Source: Ensifer adhaerens
GTDB taxonomy: Bacteria; Pseudomonadota; Alphaproteobacteria; Rhizobiales; Rhizobiaceae
Direction of reading: 5' to 3'
DNA: 64,000 nt
NCBI RefSeq assembly: GCF_001270265.1
Contig: NZ_LGAP01000005.1
Span: 174,766 to 238,765, forward strand
In this document: in pieces, positions 25,533 through 34,695 of the stretch
Layout: every line of letters begins with the position of its first letter
Numbering within the stretch: position 1 is the first letter of the stretch
Position numbers and translations under genes: made by a program
Notes under the pieces: model-generated
Database searches by the model: none
What the model saw: only the letters and a program-made list of their open reading frames with translations
Told to the model about the DNA's origin: nothing

Positions 25533-27146
25533 TCAGGCAGTCGCCGGCAGCGGACGGCGAACATATCTCCACAGGCCGCGGGCGATCACTGCCGACACGC
25601 CAAGGAAGAGGCCGAGCATGCCGCCGGCAATCAATAGGATCAGCGTGCGTGGCGGCCACGTGCGCGAGTTGGGCGGCAAGGCACGTGAGATCACGCGCAC
25701 ATTGGTCGTATCGATCTGCTGTTGCTCGGTAATCTGCTGGGCGCGCGCAAGATGCGTTTCGTAAATCGCCGCCTTGGCGCGGGCATCGCGCTCGAGATCG
25801 CGCAGTTGAACCTGGGCCTCGTTATCGGTGAAGACGTTAGACTTCTCGGTATTTGCCTTGCCGCGCAGGGCCTCGAGCGCCGATTGCTCGCTATCCATGT
25901 CCGCTTTTGCGCGCTCCAGAATGCGCCGGGCCTCGTCGGCAAGCGCCCCCTCGAGCGTCGCGCGCTCGGATCTGGCGGCCACCAGGCGAGGGTGCCGCTC
26001 GCCAAACGTGCGCTGCATCGAGGCTATCTGTTGCTGGAGCATGTTGTACTGCTCACGCAGGTTTGTCATGTTTTCGGACTCGAACTCCGACGCGCTGGCC
26101 GTCCGGCCTTGGGCAATGGCAGCACTCATCTGATTGTAGCGCGTCTCGGCCTGGATGAAGCGTTGCTGCGCGCCCAGGACCTGCGTGTTCAGTTCACCGG
26201 AAAGCTGATTGCTCACCAATTGGCCATTGGTCGATTGCAGACCGTTGACGCGCCGGAAATCTTCCACTGCCCGTTCGGCATCGGTCACGTTGCGCCGCAA
26301 TTCGTCCAGCCGAGCATTCAGGTTCTTGGCAACACGTCCGGCACTTTCCGCAGCCGACTGAAACAGCTCTTGCTCGAAAGCATCGACGATCGCGTTCGAG
26401 AGGGTCACCGCCTTTGCCGGTTCCTCGCTCCAAACCTTCATGACGACGACGAAGGAGCGCTCCTCTCGTCGCGCCTCCACGCGCTCCGAAAGCGCCCGCA
26501 TGGCTGCGAGCTCGTTGTTAACCCGGTGCTCCTGCTTCGAAGAGAACAGATTGCGCAGTGAGGCAAACGATGCCGGCTTGACGAACTCGGGATCGCGCGT
26601 GAGCTGCAATTCGTCGATCACCCGCGCCAACACATTGCGTGACGTCAGGATCCTGAGCTTGCTCTCCACTTCCAATAGTTGCGCATCACGCTGCGGATTG
26701 GTTGTAAAAACATCGTCGCTGACGACATTGAGATTGGACGGGTCAACGACGATATCCGTGTACACGGTGTATCGAGGCGACGCGGTCATCGCATAGACCA
26801 AGGCCACAAATGTGCAGATCGTGACTGCGGCGATAATCCAGAGCATACCGTCGCGCAGCCAGCGAAGAACGTCGTCTACTCCGATCTTGCTGACGAGGTG
26901 AAGCCGGGGGAAGAACGCACCACCGACATGCGGCGTCGGCTCCGTCTCTGCTTGCGCCTGGGGAACCGGCTGCGAACGCCGAACATCCGCATCTCTTCGC
27001 GACGCTTGCTTTTCCTCAAAAGGAGGGGGCGCGTCCGCGTCATCAGAGGGCAGAAAGTTGAGCAGCGAACCACGGCCGACCGTCGCACGCTGACGGTGCG
27101 CAGGCTCAGGCGACCTTTGTGGTCGGGGCTCGTTCGGCCTGTACAT
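25533..27146 (-). CDS. Wzz/GumC-type chain-length determinant protein (no kinase domain)
   Basis: 537 residues. ATG 27146 is preferred to the ATG two codons earlier because GAGGA lies 6 bases before it. The N-terminal 80 residues are proline/arginine/glutamine-rich and cytoplasmic. A first membrane helix is near residues 100-118 (MLWIIAAVTICTFVALVY), then a Wzz domain, a long coiled coil rich in E/R/Q (about 200-470), and a second helix near 510-530. It stops after the second helix, so the tyrosine-kinase (Wzc/ExoP) domain is absent. It controls chain length and export with the polymerase. Confidence 0.88.
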   Translation of the reverse strand: MYRPNEPRPQRSPEPAHRQRATVGRGSLLNFLPSDDADAPPPFEEKQASRRDADVRRSQPVPQAQAETEPTPHVGGAFFPRLHLVSKIGVDDVLRWLRDGMLWIIAAVTICTFVALVYAMTASPRYTVYTDIVVDPSNLNVVSDDVFTTNPQRDAQLLEVESKLRILTSRNVLARVIDELQLTRDPEFVKPASFASLRNLFSSKQEHRVNNELAAMRALSERVEARREERSFVVVMKVWSEEPAKAVTLSNAIVDAFEQELFQSAAESAGRVAKNLNARLDELRRNVTDAERAVEDFRRVNGLQSTNGQLVSNQLSGELNTQVLGAQQRFIQAETRYNQMSAAIAQGRTASASEFESENMTNLREQYNMLQQQIASMQRTFGERHPRLVAARSERATLEGALADEARRILERAKADMDSEQSALEALRGKANTEKSNVFTDNEAQVQLRDLERDARAKAAIYETHLARAQQITEQQQIDTTNVRVISRALPPNSRTWPPRTLILLIAGGMLGLFLGVSAVIARGLWRYVRRPLPATA

Positions 27147-27272
27147 CCGCATTCCTCACGCCCGCTTCAAGACGCAAAATCGCCGGCTCGCGCGTCTCGT
27201 ATCTCCAATGAAGAATTAGGGTTGTACGGTGAAAATTCCGTTAAGCGGCCAGGTGGTCGTTTACCTTAACGC

Positions 27273-28418
27273 TCAAAAATCCGTCAGCAACCGGCTCCAA
27301 CTCTCGGAGGCCAGGCCGCCGATGTAGAGGTCGTTGCGCAAAGCCGCGTCCTTGAGATCGCCATGGCGCGTCACCATGCAGAAGTAGCCTCGATGGCGGA
27401 ACGTCAGCCAACGCTGGCGCGATATCGCGTTCATCAAAAAGGGTTGCGCAGCGCCGACAGCCTGGGCGTAACCTTCGCGGTCGAGGCAGGCAAACATTTC
27501 GGCCGTCACCTCAAACTCCCGACCGGGTTGGCAAAGCACATTCAGGACCGTCGCAGTCCTGTTTGCCTTGCCAAGAAAGACGAAAACGCCAATCGCTCTT
27601 CCATCCGCCGTCACCTTGCGGAAATGCACGTCACCGAGGCTTTGGTTCTTCGCGGCGATCCCGACAAGCCAATCGAACTCTTCGGTCGACCATACGGGCC
27701 TGACCGAAAACCGCTCCATCATTGGTCGGGCACACCCGACAAACCCGCCCGCCCCGATCACCGTCGTGGTGCATCCTGAAGCCGAGGCGGGTTTCACAGA
27801 TGGTCTTCGCCGGCGCAGAACCCTATCGACTGCGCCGAGGACCCCGAGGAGCATCCTCGAACCCAATGCCGGAAACTGCCTGCTGGCACGAATGGCGCCG
27901 CTGGTAACTGGTCGAAACGATCGCTGCCACTCCAGGCTTTGTATCGGAAGCACGACCCCGCCTCCGGCAACCCAATGGTCCGCACTGACCGGCGACGAAT
28001 TATCCGAGAAGCACATGTCCTGGCGCGCGGCGCGCATCGCCCGAGCGAGACATGCCGCACCAACGGCGCCCGCCTCTCCGTCGGACATGAATGCGCAGAG
28101 AAGCTTCCCGACGGTGCGGCGACCGTGGATCGAGAATTCCATCGGCAGTGCCAGGATAGCGCTGGCGATCCCACCGGCACCATCGTCATAGACGACACTG
28201 CCATGCTCGGGCGAGTAGAGCGGGCTACCGAAGAACGTAGCCTCAAGATACTGCTGGAGATCGGTGCCCGCCTCGCCGCGACGCTTGCGGAAAATCTTGC
28301 TGAAGAGCGAGCTGACTGCAGGGATATCCCGTCGCTCCATGGGCCGCAGACTGCCGGGATGTCTTATGGGACGCTCAATGGTCGTAGCCGTTTCCAGCTC
28401 CCTCAGATCAGCCTTCAT
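27273..28418 (-). CDS. GNAT-like acyltransferase, copy 1 of a paralogous pair
   Basis: 381 residues. The start LRPMERRDIPAVSSLFSKIFRK and a middle fragment (ILALPMEFSIHGRRTVGKLLCAFMSD) resemble GNAT-type N-acetyltransferase domains, here in a tandem-like arrangement of about 350 residues. The protein ends WSRLLTDF. The second paralogue at 30677 starts IRPLEPADIPAIAGMFQRVF and ends WSRLMGGRFD. It overlaps the flippase gene by 11 bases, and GAGG lies 8 bases before the start, so it belongs to the exopolysaccharide operon. Function is inferred: acylation of a sugar or amino substituent. Confidence 0.65.
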   Translation of the reverse strand: MKADLRELETATTIERPIRHPGSLRPMERRDIPAVSSLFSKIFRKRRGEAGTDLQQYLEATFFGSPLYSPEHGSVVYDDGAGGIASAILALPMEFSIHGRRTVGKLLCAFMSDGEAGAVGAACLARAMRAARQDMCFSDNSSPVSADHWVAGGGVVLPIQSLEWQRSFRPVTSGAIRASRQFPALGSRMLLGVLGAVDRVLRRRRPSVKPASASGCTTTVIGAGGFVGCARPMMERFSVRPVWSTEEFDWLVGIAAKNQSLGDVHFRKVTADGRAIGVFVFLGKANRTATVLNVLCQPGREFEVTAEMFACLDREGYAQAVGAAQPFLMNAISRQRWLTFRHRGYFCMVTRHGDLKDAALRNDLYIGGLASESWSRLLTDF

Positions 28419-29730
28419 GTGCCATCCTCGCCGGGACTACGTCCTCAACCGCTCCCTCCCTGTCGCGCCGAACGAACCGCAGGAACACGCCCCAGGAAAC
28501 GACGACCATCGCGATCTCAATGACATAAAAGGAAACGAACGTGCCCGCAGGCGGCGCATACCAGGTCGCCCACGCCGTCAAGGCTGCGCCGAGCACGCTG
28601 CCAAGCCCCATCACCGAGGCGCGTGCCGGGTGATGCCCAGACGCCCCGAGCGCTTCCATGGCGACCGACCACATGGCGATGGGTACGACGACCCAGCAGA
28701 GAATTCGCACGAAGGAAACCAGCGAGACATAATCCTTGCCGAAGAGATAGGGCAGGACCGGCGCAAGCGCGAAGACCGCGATCGCCGCCGCGATGCTGAT
28801 CGATGTGGCAGCAACGAGCACCTTGCGCACCCGCTCGAAGGCGTGGTGCAAGCCTGCGGCCGTCGCCTTGGCCGAACCTGGGTAGATCAACCGGTTCAGC
28901 GCCTCGACCGAGAGGTAACTGCTTTCCAGCATGCGCCGCGCGACACTGTAGCTCGACATCACTTCCGCTGTGGCGACAAGGCTCAGGACGAGCAAGTCGG
29001 CATTCTGGCGCACCGCGCGCAGAATGAAGGGCACGCTGAAGTAGAGCCCCTGCGGCAGTTCTTCCCGAACGATGCCATAGGTTGGCCGGCCAAGGCCCTT
29101 GACGGCATACCAGCAACCAATGGCGACAAGCACATGGCACACGAACTGCCAGACAGCCCAGGAGGCGACGGTCGCCACACCGAAGACGATGCAGGCGAGC
29201 GCAGCCGCGATGGTGCGGGCAATGGCGAAACCGACGACAATCTTGTTGGCGGATCCGAAATTGGAGTGAGCGAGAAAGATCTGCTCCGCCAAAACAATTA
29301 GCCGCACAAAGACAACGTTGGTGGTCAGCATCAGCGTGATCACGACGATGTTGGTGACCGGATCGGCGGAAAGCGTGAAGAAAAATGGAAGCGTGATCGC
29401 GCCAAGCAGAACCAGAACGATGCCGCTGATGGCCGTCAGTATGATGTTGTGGCCGAGCATGCGGGAATACATGCTCCGGTCGCGCGCCACGCGGCGCACG
29501 AGGCACTCCATGGCCCCCAATCCGCAGAGATGCACGGCAATGTTGGCAACGGCGGTAATTGCCACGAAGACGCTGAACTCGTGGACGCCGAGCCAGCGCG
29601 CGAGGATCGCGAAAGTCAGAAGCTGGGCTGCAGATCCGATGATGAGGCTGCCGCCCGAAGCAGCATAGGACACGATCATCGACAGGAACGGCTTGTGCGC
29701 GCCCGGTTCTCTGAGACCTTCCGATGCCAT
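28408..29730 (-). CDS. Polysaccharide flippase (Wzx-like)
   Basis: 440 residues with about 12-14 membrane segments and the polysaccharide-synthesis/MATE-like pattern: SYAASGGSLIIGSAAQLLTFAILARWLGVHEFSVF at the N terminus and repeated helical pairs. It should move the lipid-linked repeat unit across the inner membrane. The order Wzx, acyltransferase, Wzz, Wzy, deacetylase, GT on one strand makes this a complete Wzx/Wzy export unit. It is the first gene of the strand; the 209-base gap to the divergent methyltransferase gene carries the promoters. Confidence 0.88.
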   Translation of the reverse strand: MASEGLREPGAHKPFLSMIVSYAASGGSLIIGSAAQLLTFAILARWLGVHEFSVFVAITAVANIAVHLCGLGAMECLVRRVARDRSMYSRMLGHNIILTAISGIVLVLLGAITLPFFFTLSADPVTNIVVITLMLTTNVVFVRLIVLAEQIFLAHSNFGSANKIVVGFAIARTIAAALACIVFGVATVASWAVWQFVCHVLVAIGCWYAVKGLGRPTYGIVREELPQGLYFSVPFILRAVRQNADLLVLSLVATAEVMSSYSVARRMLESSYLSVEALNRLIYPGSAKATAAGLHHAFERVRKVLVAATSISIAAAIAVFALAPVLPYLFGKDYVSLVSFVRILCWVVVPIAMWSVAMEALGASGHHPARASVMGLGSVLGAALTAWATWYAPPAGTFVSFYVIEIAMVVVSWGVFLRFVRRDREGAVEDVVPARMAHEG

Positions 29731-29939
29731 CCCGATCTGCCTTTGACAACAATCCGACGAAATGAGCGTCTTCTGCCGGAAGGGCTCGATCAGCGCCCCC
29801 GTTTCCGATCATCGCAAGAGTTAGCACGCAGAAATGATTGCGCGGTTAACACACGCGCCTCAATTGCATTTTAGCTTCCGTTTACCTGATTGCGGTAGCG
29901 TAACCCCGCAGCGATCCATCGACCGATGAAGGAGAGGCC

Positions 29940-30680
29940 GTGCCGCAGAACAATACCCCTCTTCCGGACGACCAGCCCGACAGCGTTGTGCTGCGCCTGC
30001 ATCGGTTCATGGACGTCGACCTCGAACTGGCGCCTGATGTCCTGGTGCCGAGAGAGGAAACAGAGCTGCTTGGACGCACTGCTTCCAGAATACTGCACGA
30101 CCGGCCAGCCGGTGCAACTGTCATCGACATGTGCTGTGGCTCCGGAAACCTCGCGGTTGGGATCGCGACCGATGTTGCGTCCGCCCGGGTCTTCGCGGCG
30201 GACTTGACCGACAGCACCGTTGCCCTTGCCCGACGCAATGTCGCACGCTTGAAGGTCGCCGACCGCGTAACCATACGGCAAGGCGATCTGTTTGATGCCC
30301 TTGCCGACGACCATCTCGAGGGTGCGGTCGATATGATCGTCTGCAACCCGCCCTATATCTCTACATCCCGGCTCGAAGGTGACAGCGCCCACCTGCTCGA
30401 AGCCGAACCACGCGAAGCGTTCGATGGCGGCCCCTACGGCATCTCCATCCATCAGCGTCTCATCCGAGATGCCGTGGCGTTCCTGAAGCCCGGCGGCTGG
30501 CTGCTCTTCGAGTTCGGCGCCGGCCAGGACCGGCAGGCATCCGCTCTTCTCGCCCGCACCAGGGCCTACGAACCTGTCGCGTTCGCCACCGATGCGGAAG
30601 GCAAACCACGCGTCGCCATCGTCAGGAAACTTGTTGCTCAAGCATCCGTTGCGGCGGACGCCGGGAACGAAGAAAGATGA
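29940..30680 (+). CDS. PrmC/HemK-like SAM-dependent methyltransferase
   Basis: 246 residues from GTG 29940, with AAGGAG 6 bases upstream. SAM-binding motif VIDMCCGSGN at residues 61-70 and NPPY at 136-139, the latter being the signature of N-methyltransferases acting on amide or amine nitrogens (PrmC/HemK on release-factor glutamine). The N-terminal PREETELL is also HemK-like. PrmC normally neighbours prfA; here it is divergent from the flippase gene and coupled (ATGA overlap) to a GNAT-like gene. A tailoring role toward an amide or amine of the polysaccharide is a hypothesis only. Confidence 0.82.
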   Translation: MPQNNTPLPDDQPDSVVLRLHRFMDVDLELAPDVLVPREETELLGRTASRILHDRPAGATVIDMCCGSGNLAVGIATDVASARVFAADLTDSTVALARRNVARLKVADRVTIRQGDLFDALADDHLEGAVDMIVCNPPYISTSRLEGDSAHLLEAEPREAFDGGPYGISIHQRLIRDAVAFLKPGGWLLFEFGAGQDRQASALLARTRAYEPVAFATDAEGKPRVAIVRKLVAQASVAADAGNEER

Positions 30681-31792
30681 GTAGCATCCGGCCCCTTGAA
30701 CCCGCAGACATTCCTGCGATCGCTGGAATGTTCCAGAGGGTCTTCTGCAAAGATCAGACGGAGCCGCCAGTTGCGCTCGTAGGCTATATGCGGCAGCTCT
30801 ATCTGGACGCACCTGGCTGCGATCGCGAGATTCGGCCCCTCGTCCACGTCAACGGCGGCGGCCGCATCTCCGGTTTCGTTGGTGTGAACGCGCTGCCGAT
30901 GACGTTTAACGGTCGGCCGTTGCGAGCCGCCATATGCGGCTCTCTTATGGCCGAGGATCGTGAAAGCGATCCGATGGCGGGTGCACGGTTGCTGAAGGCC
31001 TTCCTCGCGGGTCCACAGGATCTGTCGTTCAGCGAGACCGCAAGCGAAGTATCGACGCAGATGTGGACGAAACTTCGCGGTATCGTACTGCCGCAATACA
31101 GTCTCGATTGGGTGCGCGTCATCCGGCCATCGACATTCACGCTCAGCGTCGCCAGGCATCGGATCAAACTCGCTCGGCTGGCCAATCCGCTCGCGCATGC
31201 GCTTGATCGTTTCTATCGAAACAGGATGGGTCGCGGGGAGCAGCGCTGGTCGGCCGTGCCCGAAAGCGGAACCAGCCAGGCAAATTTTCGCGTTGGGGAA
31301 ATCGACAGAAGCGGTTTCGCCGATCTCGTCGGTCCGCTCACTGCCCAGTTCCCATTGCGCCCGGATTGGGCGGAAGGGCAGCTCAACAACATCCTCGCAG
31401 ACGCTGTGCAAAAACCTGATCAGGGTGACGCAATCTTCGCATCCGTCACCGCGCGCACCGGAACCGTCGTCGGCGCCTTTGCCTATCACGCTCGCCCCGG
31501 CGATATCGGCCGCGTGCTGCAGATCCTCGCGCTTCCCGGACAGGCCGGCCCCGTCATCGATTGTTTGATCGACCACGCAGCCGCGCGCGGTGTCGCGGGT
31601 CTGCGCGGGCGGACGCAGCCAGCTCTCCTTGAGGCCATGCTCGGTCGCCGCATCGCCTTTGTACATGTGGCCTCAACCGTGGTCCACTCGCGCGACGACG
31701 AACTCGTTCAGGCGTTCCGCCATTCGCAAGGGTTCATAAACGGGTTGGCCGGCGAACATTGGAGCCGACTTATGGGCGGCCGCTTCGACTGA
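30677..31792 (+). CDS. GNAT-like acyltransferase, copy 2 of a paralogous pair
   Basis: 371 residues. SIRPLEPADIPAIAGMFQRVF at the N terminus is GNAT-like; the same opening, the internal LPMTFNGRPLRAAICGSLM and the closing GLAGEHWSRL match the product of the minus-strand gene at 27273-28418 along the whole length. It overlaps the methyltransferase gene by 4 bases, so both are one operon. Such proteins could acylate a sugar amine. The pair suggests two related but distinct acyl-transfer steps in the same polymer. Confidence 0.65.
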   Translation: MSSIRPLEPADIPAIAGMFQRVFCKDQTEPPVALVGYMRQLYLDAPGCDREIRPLVHVNGGGRISGFVGVNALPMTFNGRPLRAAICGSLMAEDRESDPMAGARLLKAFLAGPQDLSFSETASEVSTQMWTKLRGIVLPQYSLDWVRVIRPSTFTLSVARHRIKLARLANPLAHALDRFYRNRMGRGEQRWSAVPESGTSQANFRVGEIDRSGFADLVGPLTAQFPLRPDWAEGQLNNILADAVQKPDQGDAIFASVTARTGTVVGAFAYHARPGDIGRVLQILALPGQAGPVIDCLIDHAAARGVAGLRGRTQPALLEAMLGRRIAFVHVASTVVHSRDDELVQAFRHSQGFINGLAGEHWSRLMGGRFD

Positions 31793-31804
31793 CCGATGCG
31801 GCCG

Positions 31805-31831
31805 GATTGGCCATCGCGCCCTATGCCAATC
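31805..31831. terminator. Inverted repeat between convergent genes
   Basis: GATTGGC (31805-31811) and GCCAATC (31825-31831) are perfect 7-base arms around a 13-base loop. They lie in the 37-base gap between the convergent acyltransferase and NAD-synthetase-like genes; the right arm enters the latter's stop codon. No T-run follows, so its terminator strength is uncertain. Confidence 0.4.
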
Positions 31832-32837
31832 AGTCAGCAATCTCCTCAACGGTCTGGACGAGTTGCGGTCCGAGATGAAGGTAGCGCGTCGCCTTGCGTT
31901 TGGCGGCAATATCCGCCCAAACGCGTTCGACCTGCGTTGCCGTCAGGCCCGCAGCCTGCGCAACCGCCTCGATCGGCAGTCCGTTGTTGAGGCCATACAG
32001 GCAGAGATCCATGCGGGCGTAGGGCAGCGAGAAATAGAACTCTTCCTGCGTCTGCTCCAACGAATAAGTATCCGTCGTCGGCGGACGGCGGCGGATTTCC
32101 TCGGGAATGCCGAGATAGGCCGCCAGCGCGTAGACCTGCGATTTGTAGAGATGCGCGATCGGCTTGACGTCGGCCGCACCATCGCCGTTCTTCACGAAGA
32201 AGCCCTGGTCGTATTCAAGCCGGTTCGGTGTGCCGAGCACTGCGAAATTCAGCCGGTCGGCGTGATAATATTCGATCTGCTTGCGCGTCCGCTGCTTCAT
32301 GTTGGTGGCGGCAACGATGCCGAGATAGACGGGAGGCGGCATGCGCAGCTTCGTCTGTTTGCCCTGCGGATCCTGGACCACCAGCGACGAGATGTTGTAG
32401 CCCTCGCCTTCGAGCGCGTTGGCGATCACGATCTTCGATGCCCAGCCTTCGCCGTAGGCAGGAACAAGCTGGCGGATGAAGGCGTCGCGACGCTCGTAGC
32501 AGCCCATTGCCTGCAATGTCGGCCCGATATCCTCGACCACGGCATCGACGCCAAAGGTTTCGGCCACCAGACGGCCGAGCCTCAGGCTTTCCGGGTCGCT
32601 GTCGTTTTCCGGCATGAAGAGACAGAAGACGTTCTTCGCACCCACAGCTCGCACAGCCAGGGCTACAGAGACGCTGGAATCGATGCCGCCGGAAAGACCT
32701 AGCACGAGGCCGCGCTTCTTCATTCCGCGCAGCTGCTCACGCAGCCCTGCCACGATGCGGTCGGTTTCAGCCGCGTGGTCGATGTCCAGCGTTTCCGCCG
32801 AAAACGCAGCGGTGTCCTGGGTCGGGCGAATGTTCAT
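31830..32837 (-). CDS. NAD+ synthase-like amide ligase (NadE family)
   Basis: 335 residues. PP-loop ATPase motif LGLSGGIDSSVSVAL near residues 47-60 is the adenylation site of NadE. TRKQIEYYHADRLNFAVLGTPNRLEYDQGFFVKNGDGAADVKPI matches the NadE region that contacts ATP and the deamido substrate. There is no N-terminal glutaminase domain, so ammonia would be the nitrogen donor. It overlaps the AMP-ligase gene by 4 bases. NAD biosynthesis is an easy guess, but coupling with AsnB, an acyl carrier protein and a ligase hints at a dedicated amide-forming role. Confidence 0.78.
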   Translation of the reverse strand: MNIRPTQDTAAFSAETLDIDHAAETDRIVAGLREQLRGMKKRGLVLGLSGGIDSSVSVALAVRAVGAKNVFCLFMPENDSDPESLRLGRLVAETFGVDAVVEDIGPTLQAMGCYERRDAFIRQLVPAYGEGWASKIVIANALEGEGYNISSLVVQDPQGKQTKLRMPPPVYLGIVAATNMKQRTRKQIEYYHADRLNFAVLGTPNRLEYDQGFFVKNGDGAADVKPIAHLYKSQVYALAAYLGIPEEIRRRPPTTDTYSLEQTQEEFYFSLPYARMDLCLYGLNNGLPIEAVAQAAGLTATQVERVWADIAAKRKATRYLHLGPQLVQTVEEIAD

Positions 32838-34381
32838 TCTGCAGGCTCCATCGTCTCGGCCGCAAGTCGGCGGCTAACCTTACCCGTATCCGTCTTCGGC
32901 AACTCGATGCGAAATTCGACAACCTTCGGGACCATGAAGTCCTCCAGATGGCGCGAGCAATGACGGATGATGTCCTTATCGCTGAGCGTCTGGTCCGAGC
33001 GCACGACAAGTGCAGCGATCGCGTGGCCGAGAACCGGGTCGGGCACACCAACCACGACGGCTTCCGCAATGCCTGGATGGGAATGCAGGACCGTCTCGAC
33101 TTCCTTCGGCGCAACCTTCTCGCCGCGGGTCTTGATGATGTCGTCCTTGCGCCCGACGAAATAGAGGAAGCCCTCCGCATCGGTCTGAAACAGATCGCCG
33201 GTGTAAAGCACTTTTTCCCACGGATGCGGTCCCGGCCGAAGCATGCGTTGTGTGGAAGCATCGTTGCGCCAATAGCCCTGCATGACATGCGGGCCGCGGA
33301 TGACGAGTTCGCCTGGCACGCCGGGCGGCACGCGCTTGCCTTCATCATCCACTACAAAGGCCTCGGTGTTCGGGATGGCGATGCCGACCGACCCCGGGCG
33401 ACGGTCGAGCTCCTCAGGCGGCAAGTAGGTGCAGCGCTTGCATTCGGTCAGCCCGTACATGGAATAAAGCCGGGCGCCGGAAAAGAGCTCCCTCAACCGG
33501 GCGATATGTGCTGGCGGCAGCGCTGCGGCGGTGTTGGAGAGGTAGCGAAGACTCGGCAGGAAGCCCGGCTCGAGATCACGCATCTGCAGGATCATCGCTG
33601 CCATCGTCGGAACGAGCGGAAATCCGGTGACGCCCTCCTCGCGAATGCGCTCGAAGATCGCATGCGGAAACGCGAAGGACTTTTCGAGAACCAGCGTCGC
33701 TCCGAGCCTTATGGCCATCAGCAGCTGATAGAGGCCGTAGTCAAAGGCGAGCGGCAGGACATTGAGGATGATGTCGTCGTGCTGGTTACGCAGATAGGTC
33801 GTGATCGATTCGGAGGCCGCATCGATGTTGCGATGTGTCATCATCACGCCCTTCGGGCGTCCGGTGGAACCGGAGGTATAGATCAGCATTGCGAGATCGA
33901 GATCGATACCACCGTGGACAACCGACTCCGCATCGCCTTCCAGGCATGCGTCGAATGCGGTGACGCCCGCGGGCACCTGGCCGTTCGGCGCCGCTGTCGA
34001 AGCAACGAACAGGTCGGCATCGGCGGCAAGCGCGCGGGCTTCGGTCACGACCGGCATCAGTTTTGCCTGCGTGAGGATGGCGGCCGCCTCGCAATCACCG
34101 ATGATGTAGGCCAGCTTGTCCGCCTTGGTCGACGAATTGATCGGGCTGAAAGTTGCGCCTGCCTTGAGTACGGCAAAGATCGATACCGCGGCCTCCCAGC
34201 AATTATCCATGAACACCAGCACGCGATCATTGCGCTTGACGCCGTTCCTGGAAAGCGAGGTGGCCAGGCGGCTCGAAAGCCGATCGAGTTCGTCATACCG
34301 CAGCCGCTTGCGGTCGGTGATCAATGCCGTTTTCGCCGCATACGCCGCGGCGTTGCCGATAAGGAATTGCTCGAACCGCAT
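32834..34381 (-). CDS. AMP-forming acyl/aminoacyl ligase (ANL superfamily)
   Basis: 515 residues, full length. P-loop motif IYTSGSTGRPKG at 167-178, GLTECKRCTYLP (A5), YTGDLFQTD (A7), GRKDDIIKTRGEKVAPKEVE (A8) and the catalytic lysine region PKTDTGKVSRR (A10). It adenylates a carboxylic acid and probably loads it on the phosphopantetheine of the acyl carrier protein encoded just upstream. It overlaps the NadE-like gene by 4 bases, which predicts tight stoichiometry. The substrate (fatty acid, hydroxy acid or amino acid) is not evident from sequence. Confidence 0.88.
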   Translation of the reverse strand: MRFEQFLIGNAAAYAAKTALITDRKRLRYDELDRLSSRLATSLSRNGVKRNDRVLVFMDNCWEAAVSIFAVLKAGATFSPINSSTKADKLAYIIGDCEAAAILTQAKLMPVVTEARALAADADLFVASTAAPNGQVPAGVTAFDACLEGDAESVVHGGIDLDLAMLIYTSGSTGRPKGVMMTHRNIDAASESITTYLRNQHDDIILNVLPLAFDYGLYQLLMAIRLGATLVLEKSFAFPHAIFERIREEGVTGFPLVPTMAAMILQMRDLEPGFLPSLRYLSNTAAALPPAHIARLRELFSGARLYSMYGLTECKRCTYLPPEELDRRPGSVGIAIPNTEAFVVDDEGKRVPPGVPGELVIRGPHVMQGYWRNDASTQRMLRPGPHPWEKVLYTGDLFQTDAEGFLYFVGRKDDIIKTRGEKVAPKEVETVLHSHPGIAEAVVVGVPDPVLGHAIAALVVRSDQTLSDKDIIRHCSRHLEDFMVPKVVEFRIELPKTDTGKVSRRLAAETMEPAE

Positions 34382-34406
34382 CTGCTTGGACCTCGCCCGT
34401 TGTCGT

Positions 34407-34673
34407 TTACGCCGCTACCGTCGCGCCGGCTTTGACCTCGATGAAAGCCGAGATGCGCGCGAGCGAATCCAGGTTCGCCGGCACGATGTCTGCGTCCGCC
34501 ATGGCGATGCCGTAGTGATCCTCGATGAAGGCGACCAACTCCAGCACGCCGGTGGAGTCGATGATATCGTTCTCGATCAGCGATGCTGTATCGGCAAGAT
34601 CGTAGGATGTGTCGCCGAACAGGAAGTTCTCGATGACAAAGGCCCTGACCTTGTCCTTGATCGTTTCCGTCAT
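34407..34673 (-). CDS. Acyl carrier protein
   Basis: 88 residues. The sequence IIDSTGVLELVAFIEDHYGI contains the phosphopantetheine attachment motif in the form DST (Ser40) instead of the usual DSL, followed by the helix 2/3 pattern of carrier proteins. The gene lies between the AsnB-type gene and the AMP-ligase gene, 22-25 bases from each neighbour. It would hold the activated acid as a thioester for the downstream transferases. The DST motif is typical of stand-alone carrier proteins of special clusters rather than of fatty-acid AcpP. Confidence 0.85.
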   Translation of the reverse strand: MTETIKDKVRAFVIENFLFGDTSYDLADTASLIENDIIDSTGVLELVAFIEDHYGIAMADADIVPANLDSLARISAFIEVKAGATVAA

Positions 34674-34695
34674 GTCTTTTCCTTTCGTTAGTCGT

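Noticed and set aside
32948..34435. Plus-strand open frame of about 495 codons over the AMP-ligase gene
   Set aside because: The minus-strand ligase carries all ANL motifs; the opposing frame is a shadow.
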